Origin: Streptomyces sp. P3
Lineage (GTDB): Bacteria; Actinomycetota; Actinomycetes; Streptomycetales; Streptomycetaceae
Length of the DNA stretch: 64,000 nucleotides
Direction of reading: 5' to 3'
Assembly: GCA_016893485.2 (NCBI GenBank)
Contig: JAFEKX020000001.1
Coordinates: forward strand, 6,651,501 to 6,715,500
In this document: piece by piece, positions 30,263-40,202 of the stretch
Layout: every line of letters begins with the position of its first letter
Numbering within the stretch: position 1 is the stretch's first letter
Program-made: the position numbers and the translations under genes
The notes under the pieces: generated by a model
What the model was told of the DNA's origin: nothing
The model's database searches: none
The model's input: only the letters and a program-made list of their open reading frames with translations

Positions 30263-32293
30263 TTACGGGAACGTAAGCTTCCAGCTGTTGATGTAGCCGG
30301 TGTCCTGTGCGGCCACGTCCTGGACCTTCAACTTCCATACGCCGTTGGCGACTTCGGAGGACGCGTTGACCGTGTAGGTCGCCTGCACGTTGTCCGCCGA
30401 GTCGGACGAGCTGGAGTTCTTCAGGCGGTACGTCGACCCGTCCGGGGCGACCAGGTCGATCACCAGGTCACCGCGCCAGGTGTGCACGATGTCGACCGAG
30501 ACCGAGAGGTTCGACGGGGCGTTGCCCGTCCGCCCGGACACGGTGACCGACGAGGTGACGGCCGGCCCGTTGTCCGGGATCGACACGTCGGTGGTGTTCT
30601 CGAACGACGTGCCGCCACCGCCGCCGCCACCGGAGCGCGCGCCGACCGCGACGGCCGCCCACGCGTCCTGCACCGCCTTGTACTCGGCGCCCGTCGTCCC
30701 GTACAGCTCACCGGCCGCCGCGAGGGTCCCGGTGCGGGCCGCCGCGTAGTTGGTGGTGGACGTGAACTTCGTGGTGAGCGCGCGGTACCAGATCTGCAGG
30801 GCCTTGTCCCGGCCGATGCCGGTGACCGGAAGCCCGTCCGAGGTGGGCGAGTTGTAGCTGACGCCGTTGATGACCTTGGCGCCGCTGCCCTCGCTCAGCA
30901 GGTAGAAGAAGTGGTTGGCGATGCCCGACGAGTAGTGCACGTCGAGGTTGCCGACACCCGAGTACCAACTGTCCGCGGAGCCGCCGTCCTTGCTCGGCTT
31001 GTCCATGTAACGCAGCGGCGTGCCGTCGCCGTTGATGTCGATCTTCTCGCCGATGAGGTAGTCGCCCACGTCGGTCGAGTTGTTGGCGTAGAACTCGACG
31101 CCGGTGCCGAAGATGTCGGAGGTCGCCTCGTTCAGCCCGCCCGACTCACCGGAGTAGTTGAGCCCGGCGGTGTTGGAGGTGACGCCGTGGCTCATTTCAT
31201 GCCCTGCGACGTCGAGGGCCGTCAGCGGGTCCGCGTTGCCGGAGCCGTCGCCGTAGGTCATGCAGAAGCAGCTGTCGTCCCAGAACGCGTTGACGTACGA
31301 ATTCCCGTAGTGGACACGGGAGTAGGCGCCGACGCCGTTGTTCTTGATGCCGGTGCGGCCGAACGTGTTCTTGTAGAAGTCCCACGTCTCGGCGGCGCCG
31401 TAGTGCGCGTCGGCGCCGGCCGTCGCCGCGTTCGACGTGGTGCCGTTGCCCCAGGTGTTGCTGGTCTGCGAGAACAGCGTGCCGGTGCCGGACGTCCCGT
31501 GGTTCAGGTTGTACGTCTTGTGGCCGCCGCGGTCGCCGTCGGTCAGGGTGTAGTTCGACCCCGACTGGGTGGTGGTCAGCGGGACCGAGCCGCTGTACTG
31601 GGTGTTGCCGGTGCCGGTGGCGTTCTCGATGCCCTGGTACTCGTAGAGCTTCTTGCCGGTGGCCGCGTCGGTGATGACGTGCAGCTGGTTCGGGGTGCCG
31701 TCGTCCTGGAGGCCGCCGACGACGGTCTCGTAGGCGAGGACGGGCTTGCCGCTCGCCGCCCAGATCACCTTGCGGGCCGAGTCCGCGGTCGACTTGGTGG
31801 AGCCGAGGGCCTTGGCGCGGGAGACGGCCTGTTTCTCGGCGGCGCCGGTCGTGACGCTCGGGGTGAGGTCGGCGACCGCGATGGTGGCGTTCGTCGCCTT
31901 GATGACGCGCTCGGTGGCGCCGGACTTGGCGGTGTCGACGACCAAGTCGCCGCCCAGGACCGGGAGTCCGCCGTAGGTGCGCTCGTAGCGGGTGTGGACG
32001 GTGCCGTCGGCGTCCTTGATGACGTCACGGGCGACGAGCGCCTCCTTGGCGCCGAGGCCGATGTCCTTGGCGGTCGCGGCCCGCGCCGTGTCGGCGTCGC
32101 GGATCAGCTCGGCGCGCTGCGAGGGGGAGAGCGAGAGCGCCATGTGCGCCGGATTCCCCTTGCCGACAAGGGGTTTGGCCGGAGCGGCGGAGGAGGTCGC
32201 CCCGGCCTGGACGGCCACGGCGAGCAGAGCGGTGACGCCGGCTGCGGCGACTATGTGGGAGGTGCGTCTGCGCGAGGAATTGCTTCTCAACAC
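30263..32293 (-). CDS. secreted thermolysin-like neutral metalloprotease with P-domain, M4 family, copy 2
   Basis: Intact, 676 residues. The start is GTG 32293 or the next codon TTG 32290, after AAGGAG. Signal peptide (SNSSRRRTSHIVAAAGVTAL...), propeptide with TVHTRYERTYGGLPVLGGDL, zinc domain with GHEMSHGVTSNTAG and GGLNEATSDIFG. After a glycine linker (RSGGGGGGGTSF, residues about 550-562) comes a proprotein-convertase P-domain (NTTDVSIPDNGPAVTSSV, HTWRGDLVIDLVAPDGSTY, YINSWKLTFP). Copy 1 lacks that domain. The catalytic halves are nearly identical over long stretches. Extracellular protein digestion. Confidence 0.95.
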   Translation of the reverse strand: MLRSNSSRRRTSHIVAAAGVTALLAVAVQAGATSSAAPAKPLVGKGNPAHMALSLSPSQRAELIRDADTARAATAKDIGLGAKEALVARDVIKDADGTVHTRYERTYGGLPVLGGDLVVDTAKSGATERVIKATNATIAVADLTPSVTTGAAEKQAVSRAKALGSTKSTADSARKVIWAASGKPVLAYETVVGGLQDDGTPNQLHVITDAATGKKLYEYQGIENATGTGNTQYSGSVPLTTTQSGSNYTLTDGDRGGHKTYNLNHGTSGTGTLFSQTSNTWGNGTTSNAATAGADAHYGAAETWDFYKNTFGRTGIKNNGVGAYSRVHYGNSYVNAFWDDSCFCMTYGDGSGNADPLTALDVAGHEMSHGVTSNTAGLNYSGESGGLNEATSDIFGTGVEFYANNSTDVGDYLIGEKIDINGDGTPLRYMDKPSKDGGSADSWYSGVGNLDVHYSSGIANHFFYLLSEGSGAKVINGVSYNSPTSDGLPVTGIGRDKALQIWYRALTTKFTSTTNYAAARTGTLAAAGELYGTTGAEYKAVQDAWAAVAVGARSGGGGGGGTSFENTTDVSIPDNGPAVTSSVTVSGRTGNAPSNLSVSVDIVHTWRGDLVIDLVAPDGSTYRLKNSSSSDSADNVQATYTVNASSEVANGVWKLKVQDVAAQDTGYINSWKLTFP

Positions 32294-32499
32294 TGACTCC
32301 TTCGAGACGGCCGCGGATCGCGCGACCTGGGGAGATCACAGGGATCACAGTGATCACTGGGTGAAACTGTGGGGTTGCTGTGAAGCGCCAGTGGGAAGAG
32401 TGGCAGCAGCCCGCGCTTTCTGTCAGGAGCGCGTCAGGAACTTGGCCGGAATTCGTTCGTTGTCCGGATGTTCATGTTCGCTATACGAACTAGCGGTGG

Positions 32500-34267
32500 C
32501 TAAGGGCGGGCCGACGGGTCCCCGTGCCACGAGTTCCACAGCGCCGCGTACGCCCCCTCCGCCGCCACCAGCTCGTCGTGCGGGCCGAGTTCGGTCAGGA
32601 GGCCGTTCTCCATGACCGCCACCCGGTCCGCGTCGTGCGCGGTGTGCAGACGGTGCGCGATGGCGATGACGGTACGGCCCTCCAGTACCGCGGCCAGGGC
32701 GCGTTCGGTGTGCCGCGCGGTGGCCGGATCCAGCAGTGCCGTCGCCTCGTCCAGGATCAGGGTGTGCGGGTCGGCCAACACGACACGCGCCAGCGCGAGT
32801 TGCTGGGCCTGCGAGCCGTCCGTGCTCCGACCGTCCGCGCCCAGGCGGGTGTGGAGACCGTCCGGCAGCTCCCGCACCCCTCCTCCGCGCCGACCGCCGA
32901 CAGCGCTGCCCACAACTCCTCGTCCGTGGCGGCCGGTTCGGCGATCAGGAGGTTGTCACGGACCGAACCCAGGAACACGTGGTGCTCCTGGGTGACCAGC
33001 ACCACCTGGCGGCGCAGCGTCTCCGGCGCCAGACCGGAGACCGGCACCCCGCCCACGGTCACCGTGCCCTCGGTCGGCGCGTCCACACCCGCCAGCAGGC
33101 GGCTCAGCGTGGTCTTCCCGGCACCGGACGGACCGACCACCGCGAGCCGCTCACCCGGCCGCACGGTCAGGTCCACACCGTGCAGCACCTCGCCGCCGCG
33201 CTCGTACGCGTACCGCACACCGGTCACGTCGATCCGGTCGTCCGCCGGGGTCGGTGCGTCGCCGTCGCCCTCCGCGCGGGGCGCCGCGGCCAGCCCCTCC
33301 ACCCGCGCGAACGAGGCCCCGCTGCTCTGGAGTTGCTCGATCCGCATCAGGATCTGGTCCAGCGGCTCGGTGAACTGCCGCAGATACAGCGCCGCCGCGA
33401 CCACCGCGCCCACGCCCACCGCACCGCGCCCGTGCAGCCAGCCCCCGACGAGCAGCACGCCCGCCACCGGGATCGTGTACGACACCTCGACCGCCGGGAA
33501 GAACACCGTCCGCAGGAACAGCGTGTACAGGCGGGTCCGCAACGCCGTCCGCAGGGTGTCCCGGCTCGCGGTCACCCGGCGCTCCTGGAGCCGGAACGCC
33601 TCCACCGTACGAGCCCCCGCCACGGTCGCCGTCAGGATCTCGGCGACCTCCGAATTGGCCGTGCCCTCCGCGAGATAGCCGTCCCGGGCCCGGCGCAGAT
33701 ACCAGCGCAGCGCGAACCACACCGGCGTCAGCCCCAGCACCCCGAACAGCCCGAGCAGCGGGTCGAGCACGAACACCGCGCCCATCACGAACAGCGCCTG
33801 CACCGAGTTGACCAGCAGCTCCGGCCCCACATCGCGCAGGGTCGTCCCCACGATCGCCACGTCCGCCGTGCCGCGCGCGGTCAGGTCACCCGTCCCGGCC
33901 CGCTCCACCACCGACGCGGGCAGCGCCAGCGCCCGGTCCACGAAGTCCTCCCGGACCCGCGCCAGCGTCCGCTCCCCGAACCGGTGCCCCACGTACCGCG
34001 CCCACCGCGCCAGCAGCAACTGGGCCAGCGCGCACACCACGATGACCAGCGCCAGCCGGTCCACGGCGCTCACCCCGGCCCCGGCCCGCACCTCGTCCAC
34101 GATCCGCCCGAGCAGCCACGGCCCGGCCAGCCCGGCCCCCCGGCCGCCAGCGCGTTCACCACCAGCACGACGGCGAACGCCCGCCGGTCCGCCCGCACCA
34201 GCCGCAGCGCTGCCCGTCGTACGACCGCCGGTTCCGCGACCGGCAGTTGACCGTTGTCCGTCGTCAC
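32500..34267 (-). CDS. ABC exporter half-transporter 1a, catalytic Walker site (two frame breaks)
   Basis: Type IV exporter fold: N-terminal membrane domain (residues 1-330) and C-terminal ATPase. The GTG at 34267 overlaps the stop of the upstream half (GTGA). Walker A is intact (AVVGPSGAGKTTLSRLLAG), the Q-loop reads VLVTQEHHVFLGSV, Walker B and catalytic Glu are intact (TLILDEATALLD) and the H-loop is IAIAHRLHTAHDAD. The ABC signature is unusual: TDGSQAQQLALAR in place of LSGGQ. Breaks near 34138 and 32880. About 589 residues. It forms an obligate pair with the product of 34264-35976, which has the opposite defects. Substrate unknown. Confidence 0.85.
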
Positions 34268-35976
34268 CGTACGACCTCCTCCGCGTCCGTGTCCCGGGCC
34301 ACCAGCGCGCGGTAGCCGGGTTCCTCCGCCAGCAGCCGGCGATGGCCGCCGCTGGCCGCGACCTTGCCGTCGACCAGGTAGTGCACGGTGTCCGCGTGGT
34401 CGAGGACCAGCGGGGACGTCGTCGTCACCACCGTCGTACGGCCCGACCGCTCCGCGCGCAGCCGCCGGGCGACCGCCGCCTCCGTGTGGGCGTCGAGCGC
34501 CGACGTCGGCTCCACCGCGAGCAGCACCTCCGGCTCGGCGAGCAACGCCCTTACCAGCCGCACCCGTTGACGCTGACCCCGGAAAGACTCCGGCCCTGCG
34601 CGGCCACCGCAGAGTCGAGCCCCTCCGGCAGTCCCTGCACGATGTCGTCGGCGGCCGACGCGTGCACGGCCCGGGCCACCGCCTCCGCCGGCCGCTCCCG
34701 CCGCCCCGACACCACCTCCGTCAACGGCCCGGCGAACAGGTCCGCCTCGTTGTCGGCGACCAGGATCCGCGCCCGCACCTGGTCCAGCGGAATCGCGTCG
34801 AGCCGCACCTCACCCCAGGTCGCCACCGACGGCGCGTACCGCCCGAGCCGGTCCACCACGGCCAGCGCGTCCCCCCGGCCGCGCCCCCACCAGCGCGGTC
34901 AGCCGCCCCGGCACCACCCGCACCCCGAATCGGGATCATGCAGTACGGCCGGTTCGGCGGGCGCGTCCAACTCCCCGCCGTCCGGCGCGGGTTCGAGCCT
35001 CAGCAGCGCTACGACCCGGCGCGCGGCCACCACGCCCCGGCTCAGCTCGTAGACCATCTGGACGAAGAAGGCCACCGGGCCGATCAGTACCGCGACATAG
35101 CCGTACACGGCGACCAACTCGCCGATGCTCAGCTGTCCTTGGGCCGCGAGGCGGGCCGCGAGCCAGGTCACCACGGCGAGGAACAGCGTCGGCAGCCCGA
35201 CCCCGAGCGCCTGCACCCAGCTCGCCACCGCGCCCACCCGGTACCCCCTGTGCCCGCAGTCGCTGCGAGTCACCGCGGAACGCGTCCGCGAACAGCCCTT
35301 TGCCGCCAAGGCCGTTGAGGACCCGCAGGCCGCCCGCGAGATCGCCGATGCGCGCGGTCAGCACGCTCTGCCGCTCCCGGTACTCCGTCTCCACGCTCTG
35401 CAGCCGCAGCGTCAACGGCCCCGCGAGCAGCGCCATCACCGGCACGCCCAGCAGCACCACGGCGGCCAGCGGACCCGAGATCGACAGCAGCACGCCCGCG
35501 ACGACGCCGTAGACGACGAGGGCTCCGAAGCCGGGGCCTACGACGGTCAAGGACTGGGCGATCGTCCACACGTCGCCGACTCCGGTGGTGATCACCTCAC
35601 CGGCGCGCGCCCGGCTCCGCAGCACCGCGCCCAGCCGGACGGCCTGGCCGACGATCAGCTTGACCGTGCGGAAGTTGGCGTCGATCCGGACCCGGGTCAT
35701 CGTGCGGTGGCGCATGATGCTCAGCCACGAGTTGACCGCGCCGACCACGAACAGCGCCCCGGTCCACCAGGCCAGCGGGCCCATGCGCCCCGGCACCAGG
35801 CCGTCGTCGACCGCGCGGGACATCAGATACGGCGCCGCCGCCATCAGCACCATCCACACGCTCGACAGCAGCGCTCCGGACACCGCCCGCCCCGGCTGCC
35901 GCCGCACCAGCCACCACAGAAAACGCCAGCCGCCCCGACAGTCGGGAGTCCCGGGATCCTCGTACGCGTCGATCAT
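34264..35976 (-). CDS. ABC exporter half-transporter 1b, degenerate ATPase site (several frame breaks)
   Basis: ATG 35976 (MIDAYEDPGTPDCRGGWRF). Six-helix membrane domain (VWMVLMAAAPYLMSRAVDD, LAAVVLLGVPVMALLAGPL) and a C-terminal ATPase lacking its own catalytic residues: the P-loop is ALVGARPGDALAV, with no GKS/T, Walker B reads LLAVEPTSALD (Val for Asp), and the H-loop His is replaced in VVTTTSPLVLD. The signature LSGGQRQRVRLVR is intact and would complete the ATP site of the partner. Breaks near 35245, 34930, 34877 and 34590; the P-loop one (an extra G) does not create the degenerate residues. First gene of the pair. Confidence 0.83.
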
Positions 35977-36145
35977 GTGCCTCCTGCCCGGGCTGCCGAG
36001 CGAGGGCAGGCAGCCGTAAGCGGTCCGGGGGTGGTTGGAGGCAACGAAGATTACCGAGCGTGAGCGCGGTTGCCCATCGAATATCGGGCGCCCGGCGGGG
36101 GCGGGTGAGGCCGGGACCGAGGAGGTGTGGTTCTCCTGAACCCCG

Positions 36146-37054
36146 CTACTTGCTCTCCAACTTGCCCAAGGAGTCGTGGTCTTGGTCCAGCGCGGTGGCC
36201 GCCGTCTGCCAGCCGGTGTCCTCGGGGTGCAGGGCGCTGCGCAGGAACGCCGTGGTGAGCTGCTGGAGCAGGGCCACGCGGGCGGGGTTCTCGTCCGTCG
36301 TCTCGGCGACCTCGTAGCCGGGGATGCCGCCCAGCGAGTGTTCCGCGTCGAAGAGGGTGAGCAGGGTCTTGTCGCCGGGGCTGTAGGTGTACGGGTCGGT
36401 GAACCAGTCGGGGCCCCGGGTGGAGAGCGGGGAGTCGTCGTGGTCTCCGGCGACGATGAGGGCCGGGGTGGTCATCGTGGTGAACGACGGCCGCATGAAG
36501 GGGAGTTGCTCGGCGGCGAACGGGGTCAGGGAGTCGCCAAGACCGGTCAGGGCGAGCAGGACGCCTGCTTTGACGCGGGGGTCGGACAGGTCCTCGCCGG
36601 GTACGCCGTCGGGGTCCAGGACGCGGGCGCCCAGGAGCGTGCTGGCCGTCTGGGCTCCCCAGGAGTGGCCGGCCACGGCGATGCGGTCGTGGTCGACGCG
36701 GCCCGCGAGGGCCCGGTACGGACGCCTCCAGGACGTCGAGTTCATCCAGTACGCGCTTGAGGTCCGCCACACGGAAGCGCCACATCCGTGGGAAACGGGG
36801 GTCCTCGTGCGGGATGGCGAGGGTTCTTGAGTCGAGGTGCGTGGGCTGGATGACCATGAAGCCCTGTGCGGCCCAGTGGTCCGCCAGGGGGCGTAGCCGT
36901 TCATCGACCAGCCGTAGCCGTGCGAGAAGACGAGGACGGGCAGGTCGTCGCCGGTGACGGGGGCGGAGACGCGGACCTGGAGGTCCTCGCCCCGGTCGGG
37001 GGCCGAGAGGGTCACCGGCTTCACGGACACGATCGCGCGGGGTGAGTCGGACAT
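36146..37054 (-). CDS. alpha/beta hydrolase, chlorophyllase/PAF-hydrolase-like (two frame breaks)
   Basis: About 303 residues. Oxyanion strand LPVLVFSHGYGWSMNGYAP, nucleophile elbow RIAVAGHSWGAQTAS with Ser in GHSWG, acid in ALIVAGDHDDSPL and His in FDAEHSLGGIPGYE complete a catalytic triad. No signal peptide. Breaks near 36895 and 36720. It hydrolyses an ester or small substrate in the cytoplasm; which one is not known. It lies 24 bp downstream of an aldo/keto reductase gene in the same direction, so the two are probably co-transcribed. Confidence 0.85.
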   Translation of the reverse strand: MSDSPRAIVSVKPVTLSAPDRGEDLQVRVSAPVTGDDLPVLVFSHGYGWSMNGYAPWRTTGPHRASWSSSPRTSTQEPSPSRTRTPVSHGCGASVWRTSSAYWMNSTSWRRPYRALAGRVDHDRIAVAGHSWGAQTASTLLGARVLDPDGVPGEDLSDPRVKAGVLLALTGLGDSLTPFAAEQLPFMRPSFTTMTTPALIVAGDHDDSPLSTRGPDWFTDPYTYSPGDKTLLTLFDAEHSLGGIPGYEVAETTDENPARVALLQQLTTAFLRSALHPEDTGWQTAATALDQDHDSLGKLESK

Positions 37055-37078
37055 GGTGGTGGTTCCGTTCCGGTGGGC

Positions 37079-38098
37079 TCAGCGGCGGCGCAGGGCCGGG
37101 TCGAGGAGGGCGGGCGGGGTGTCGTTCTTCTCGTGGGCGGCGAGGTCGGTGCCGGGGGCGACGACGCTGTCGATGGCGTCGAGTACGTCTGCGGGGAGCA
37201 CGGTGTCGGCGGCGGCGAGCTGGCTGTGCAGGTGGTCCAGGGTGCGGGGGCCGATGAGCGCGCTGGTCACGCCGGGGTGCGCGGTGACGAAGCCGAGCGC
37301 GAGCTGGATCAGCGTGAGGCCGGCCTCGTCGGCGACCTTGGCCAGCTGTTCGACCGCGTCGAGCTTTGCCCGGTTGGCGGGGACGGTCGTGTCGTAGCGC
37401 TGGGGCATGAACGTGGAGCGGCTGGTCGTGATGGAGCGGCCCTCGCGGATCGCGCCGGACAGCCAGCCCGACGCCAGCGGGCTCCAGGCCAGGACGCCGA
37501 GGCCGTACTCCTCCGTCACCGGCAGGACGTGGGTCTCGACGCCGCGCTGGAGGATCGAGTAGCTCGGCTGCTCGGTGACGTAACGGCTCAGGTGGTGCTC
37601 GCGGGCGGCCCACTGCGCCTGGACGATGCGGTAGGCCGGGAAGGTGGAGGAGCCGAAGTAGCGGATCTTTCCCGCGCGTTGGAGGTCGGTCAGGGCGGAG
37701 AGGGTCTCCTCGTCGCTGGTGCGGGGGTCCCAGCGGTGGATCTGGTAGAGGTCGACGTGGTCCACGCCGAGCCTGCGCAGGCTGTTGTCCAACTCGGTGA
37801 CCAGCCAGCGGCGCGAGGCGCCCTGGTGGTTGCGTTCCTCGCCCATCGGCAGGCTCGCCTTCGTCGCCAGCACGATGTCGTCGCGGCGGCCGGCGATGGC
37901 CTTGCCGAGCAGTTCCTCGGACTCGCCGCCGCTGTACGCGTCCGCGGTGTCGATGAGGTTGACCCCGCCCGCGAGCGCGGCGTCGACGAGGGCCGTGACC
38001 TCGTCCTGGCCCGTGCGGCCGATCCTGCCGAAGTTCATCGCACCGAGCGCGAGGGAACTGACCTGCACGCCGGTGCGGCCGAGAGTGCGGTAGTGCAT
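37079..38098 (-). CDS. aldo/keto reductase
   Basis: Intact, 339 residues, start ATG 38098 (MHYRTLGRTGVQVSSLALG). Classical AKR barrel: catalytic Asp and Tyr in NLIDTADAYSGGESEELLG, Lys in DIVLATKASLPMG, His in VDHVDLYQIHRWD, and NADPH-binding end SALIGPRTLDHLHSQL. It reduces carbonyls with NADPH. It precedes the hydrolase, suggesting a small catabolic or detoxifying operon. The upstream region (38099-38218) has no neighbour in the same transcript other than the terminator repeat. Confidence 0.93.
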   Translation of the reverse strand: MHYRTLGRTGVQVSSLALGAMNFGRIGRTGQDEVTALVDAALAGGVNLIDTADAYSGGESEELLGKAIAGRRDDIVLATKASLPMGEERNHQGASRRWLVTELDNSLRRLGVDHVDLYQIHRWDPRTSDEETLSALTDLQRAGKIRYFGSSTFPAYRIVQAQWAAREHHLSRYVTEQPSYSILQRGVETHVLPVTEEYGLGVLAWSPLASGWLSGAIREGRSITTSRSTFMPQRYDTTVPANRAKLDAVEQLAKVADEAGLTLIQLALGFVTAHPGVTSALIGPRTLDHLHSQLAAADTVLPADVLDAIDSVVAPGTDLAAHEKNDTPPALLDPALRRR

Positions 38099-38218
38099 GA
38101 CCGGGTCCTCCGGGATCGCGTAAGTGGAACCTTGTTCCGGTAACGATACGGAACGGGGTTCCGCTTAGCAAGCGGAGGGTGGAGGGTGAGGTTGCGTTTG
38201 CGGCTCGCGGTGCGTCGT

Positions 38219-38303
38219 GGCTGGTCGCGCAGTTCCCCGCGCCCCTGAAAACGCCGACCCGTGCCGTGTCTTTTGAGGGGCGCGGGGAACTGCGCGACCA
38301 GCC
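38219..38303. repeat. long palindrome formed by two inverted copies of the 28-bp repeat (copies 2 and 3)
   Basis: Copy 2 (38219-38246) and its exact reverse complement (38276-38303) flank a 29-base loop, giving a perfect 28-bp stem. It lies 36 bp beyond the stop of exporter gene 2a and probably ends that transcript. Confidence 0.9.
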
Positions 38304-38338
38304 CCACCGGCCGGCGGTCACAGAACAACCCCACCCGC

Positions 38339-40202
38339 TTACGCCAGGCTGTCCCGCCACGCCCGGTGCAGGTCCGCGAACCGCCCCGTCCCCGCGATCA
38401 GGTCGGCCGGCGTGCCGTCCTCGACCACCCGACCGTGCTCCATGACCAGCACCCGGTCCGCGATCTCGACCGTGGAGAGCCGGTGGGCGATCACCACCGC
38501 CGTACGGCCGCGCAGGACCGTCGACATGGCGCGCTGCACCGCCTGTTCGCCGGGCACGTCCAGCGAACTCGTCGCCTCGTCCAGGATCAGGACCGCCGGG
38601 TCGGCGAGCAACGCCCGCGCGAACGCCACGAGTTGGCGCTGGCCCGCCGAGATACGGCCACCCCGTTTGCGTACGTCCGTGTCGTAGCCGTCGGGCAGCG
38701 CGCTGATGAAGTCGTGCGCGCCGATCGCCTTCGCGGCCCGCTCGATCTCCTCACGGGGCGCGTCCGGCCGGCCGATCGCGATGTTCTCGGCGACCGTGCC
38801 GGAGAACAGGAACGCCTCCTGCGTCACCATCACCACCCCGCGCCGCAGTTCGGGCCCGGACAGCTCGCGCAGGTCGACCCCGTCGAGCAACACCCGCCCC
38901 TCCGACGGGTCGTAGAAACGGGCGAGCAGCTTGGCCAGGGTGGACTTGCCCGCGCCGGTCGAGCCGACGACGGCGACCGTCTGGCCGGCCGGGAGGGTGA
39001 GGTCGAAGACGGGCAGGACCTCGCCGCCGGTGCGGTAGGTGAAGCGGACGCCCTCGAAGACGACCTCGCGACCGGGCTGGTCCGTCTCGAGTTCCGGGAG
39101 TTGCACGGGTGTGGAGGGTTCCGGGACCGACGGGGTCTGGGCCAGCAGGCCCGCGATCTTCTCCAGGAGGCCGCGGCCGACTGGTACGAGTTGAGGAACA
39201 TGCCGAGCCGGTCGATGGGGTCGTAGAGCCGCCGTAGGTACAGGACCGCCGCGGCCAGTACGCCCAGCTCCAGTGAACCGTCCGAGACGCGGAAGGAACC
39301 CCACAGGACGATCCCCGCGACGGCCGTGTTGGCGACCAGGCGCGAGCCGGTGACATAGCGGGCCATCTCCAACAGGGCGTCGCCGTTGGAGCGTTCGTGC
39401 TGTTGGTTGAGGACCTGGAAGTCGGCGTCGTTGACGGCCTCGCGGCGGAACGCGCGGACCGGACGGATGCCGTTCATCGTCTCGACGAACTTCACGATCA
39501 CGCGCGCGATCGCCGTGGAGCGGACCGCGTACACCCGCACCGCGCGCCGCTGGTAGACCCGCACCAGCAGGTACAGCGGCACGAAGGACGCCACCGCGAC
39601 CGCGCCGAGGCCCAGGTCCAGCCAGAGCAGCATCGCCGAGATGTACACGAACGACAGGATGACCGTGATCAGCTCCTGGAGCCCCTCGCTGAGGAGTTCG
39701 CGCAGGGCCTCGATGTCCGTGGTGGAACGGGAGATGAGCCGCCCGGACGTGTACCGCTCGTGGAAGTCGATGCTGAGCGCCTGCGCGTGCCGGAAGATCC
39801 GGCCGCGCAGTTCGAGCAGCACGTCCTGGTTGACACGGGCGGAGGCGCCGATGAACGCGTACTGGAGTCCCCGGAGAGCAGCGCGCAGAGCAGATAGCCC
39901 GCACCTACGGCGATCAGCGGGCCGTGGTCGTCGTTCCGGAACGCCGGGACCGCGCGGTCGATGGCGTACGCCACGAGGAGCGGGCCGACCTGTACGGCGG
40001 CCTGTTGCAGCAGCAGGAGGAGGGTCGTGACGGTGACCCGTGCCTTCATCGGGGCGAGCAGGGAGCGCAGGAGGGCGCCGGTCGCGCCCGGGGAGTGGGC
40101 AGGACGTCGTGGTCGAAGGGGTCGCCCGCGGTGGCGGGCGGGCGCGGGGCTCGGGGTGTCGTCGCCGCCGGTGGTGGGAGCGGAGGTGGTGGCCGAGGTC
40201 AT
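38339..40202 (-). CDS. ABC exporter half-transporter 2a (two frame breaks)
   Basis: ATG 40202 overlaps the partner stop (ATGA). After a 40-residue Pro/Arg-rich cytoplasmic head come six helices (VTVTTLLLLLQQAAVQVGPL, LITVILSFVYISAMLLWLDL) and an ATPase with all motifs: VVGSTGAGKSTLAKLLARF, VMVTQEAFLFSGTVAENIA, signature ISAGQRQLVAFARAL, Walker B LILDEATSSLD and VVIAHRLSTVEIAD. Breaks near 39870 and 39180. About 620 residues. It supplies the catalytic glutamate that its partner lacks. Substrate unknown; multidrug or lipid export is the usual role of such pairs. Confidence 0.88.

Noticed and set aside
30167..32296. A 709-codon plus-strand frame opposite metalloprotease 2
   Set aside because: It is the antisense shadow of an intact M4 protease with signal peptide and zinc motif.
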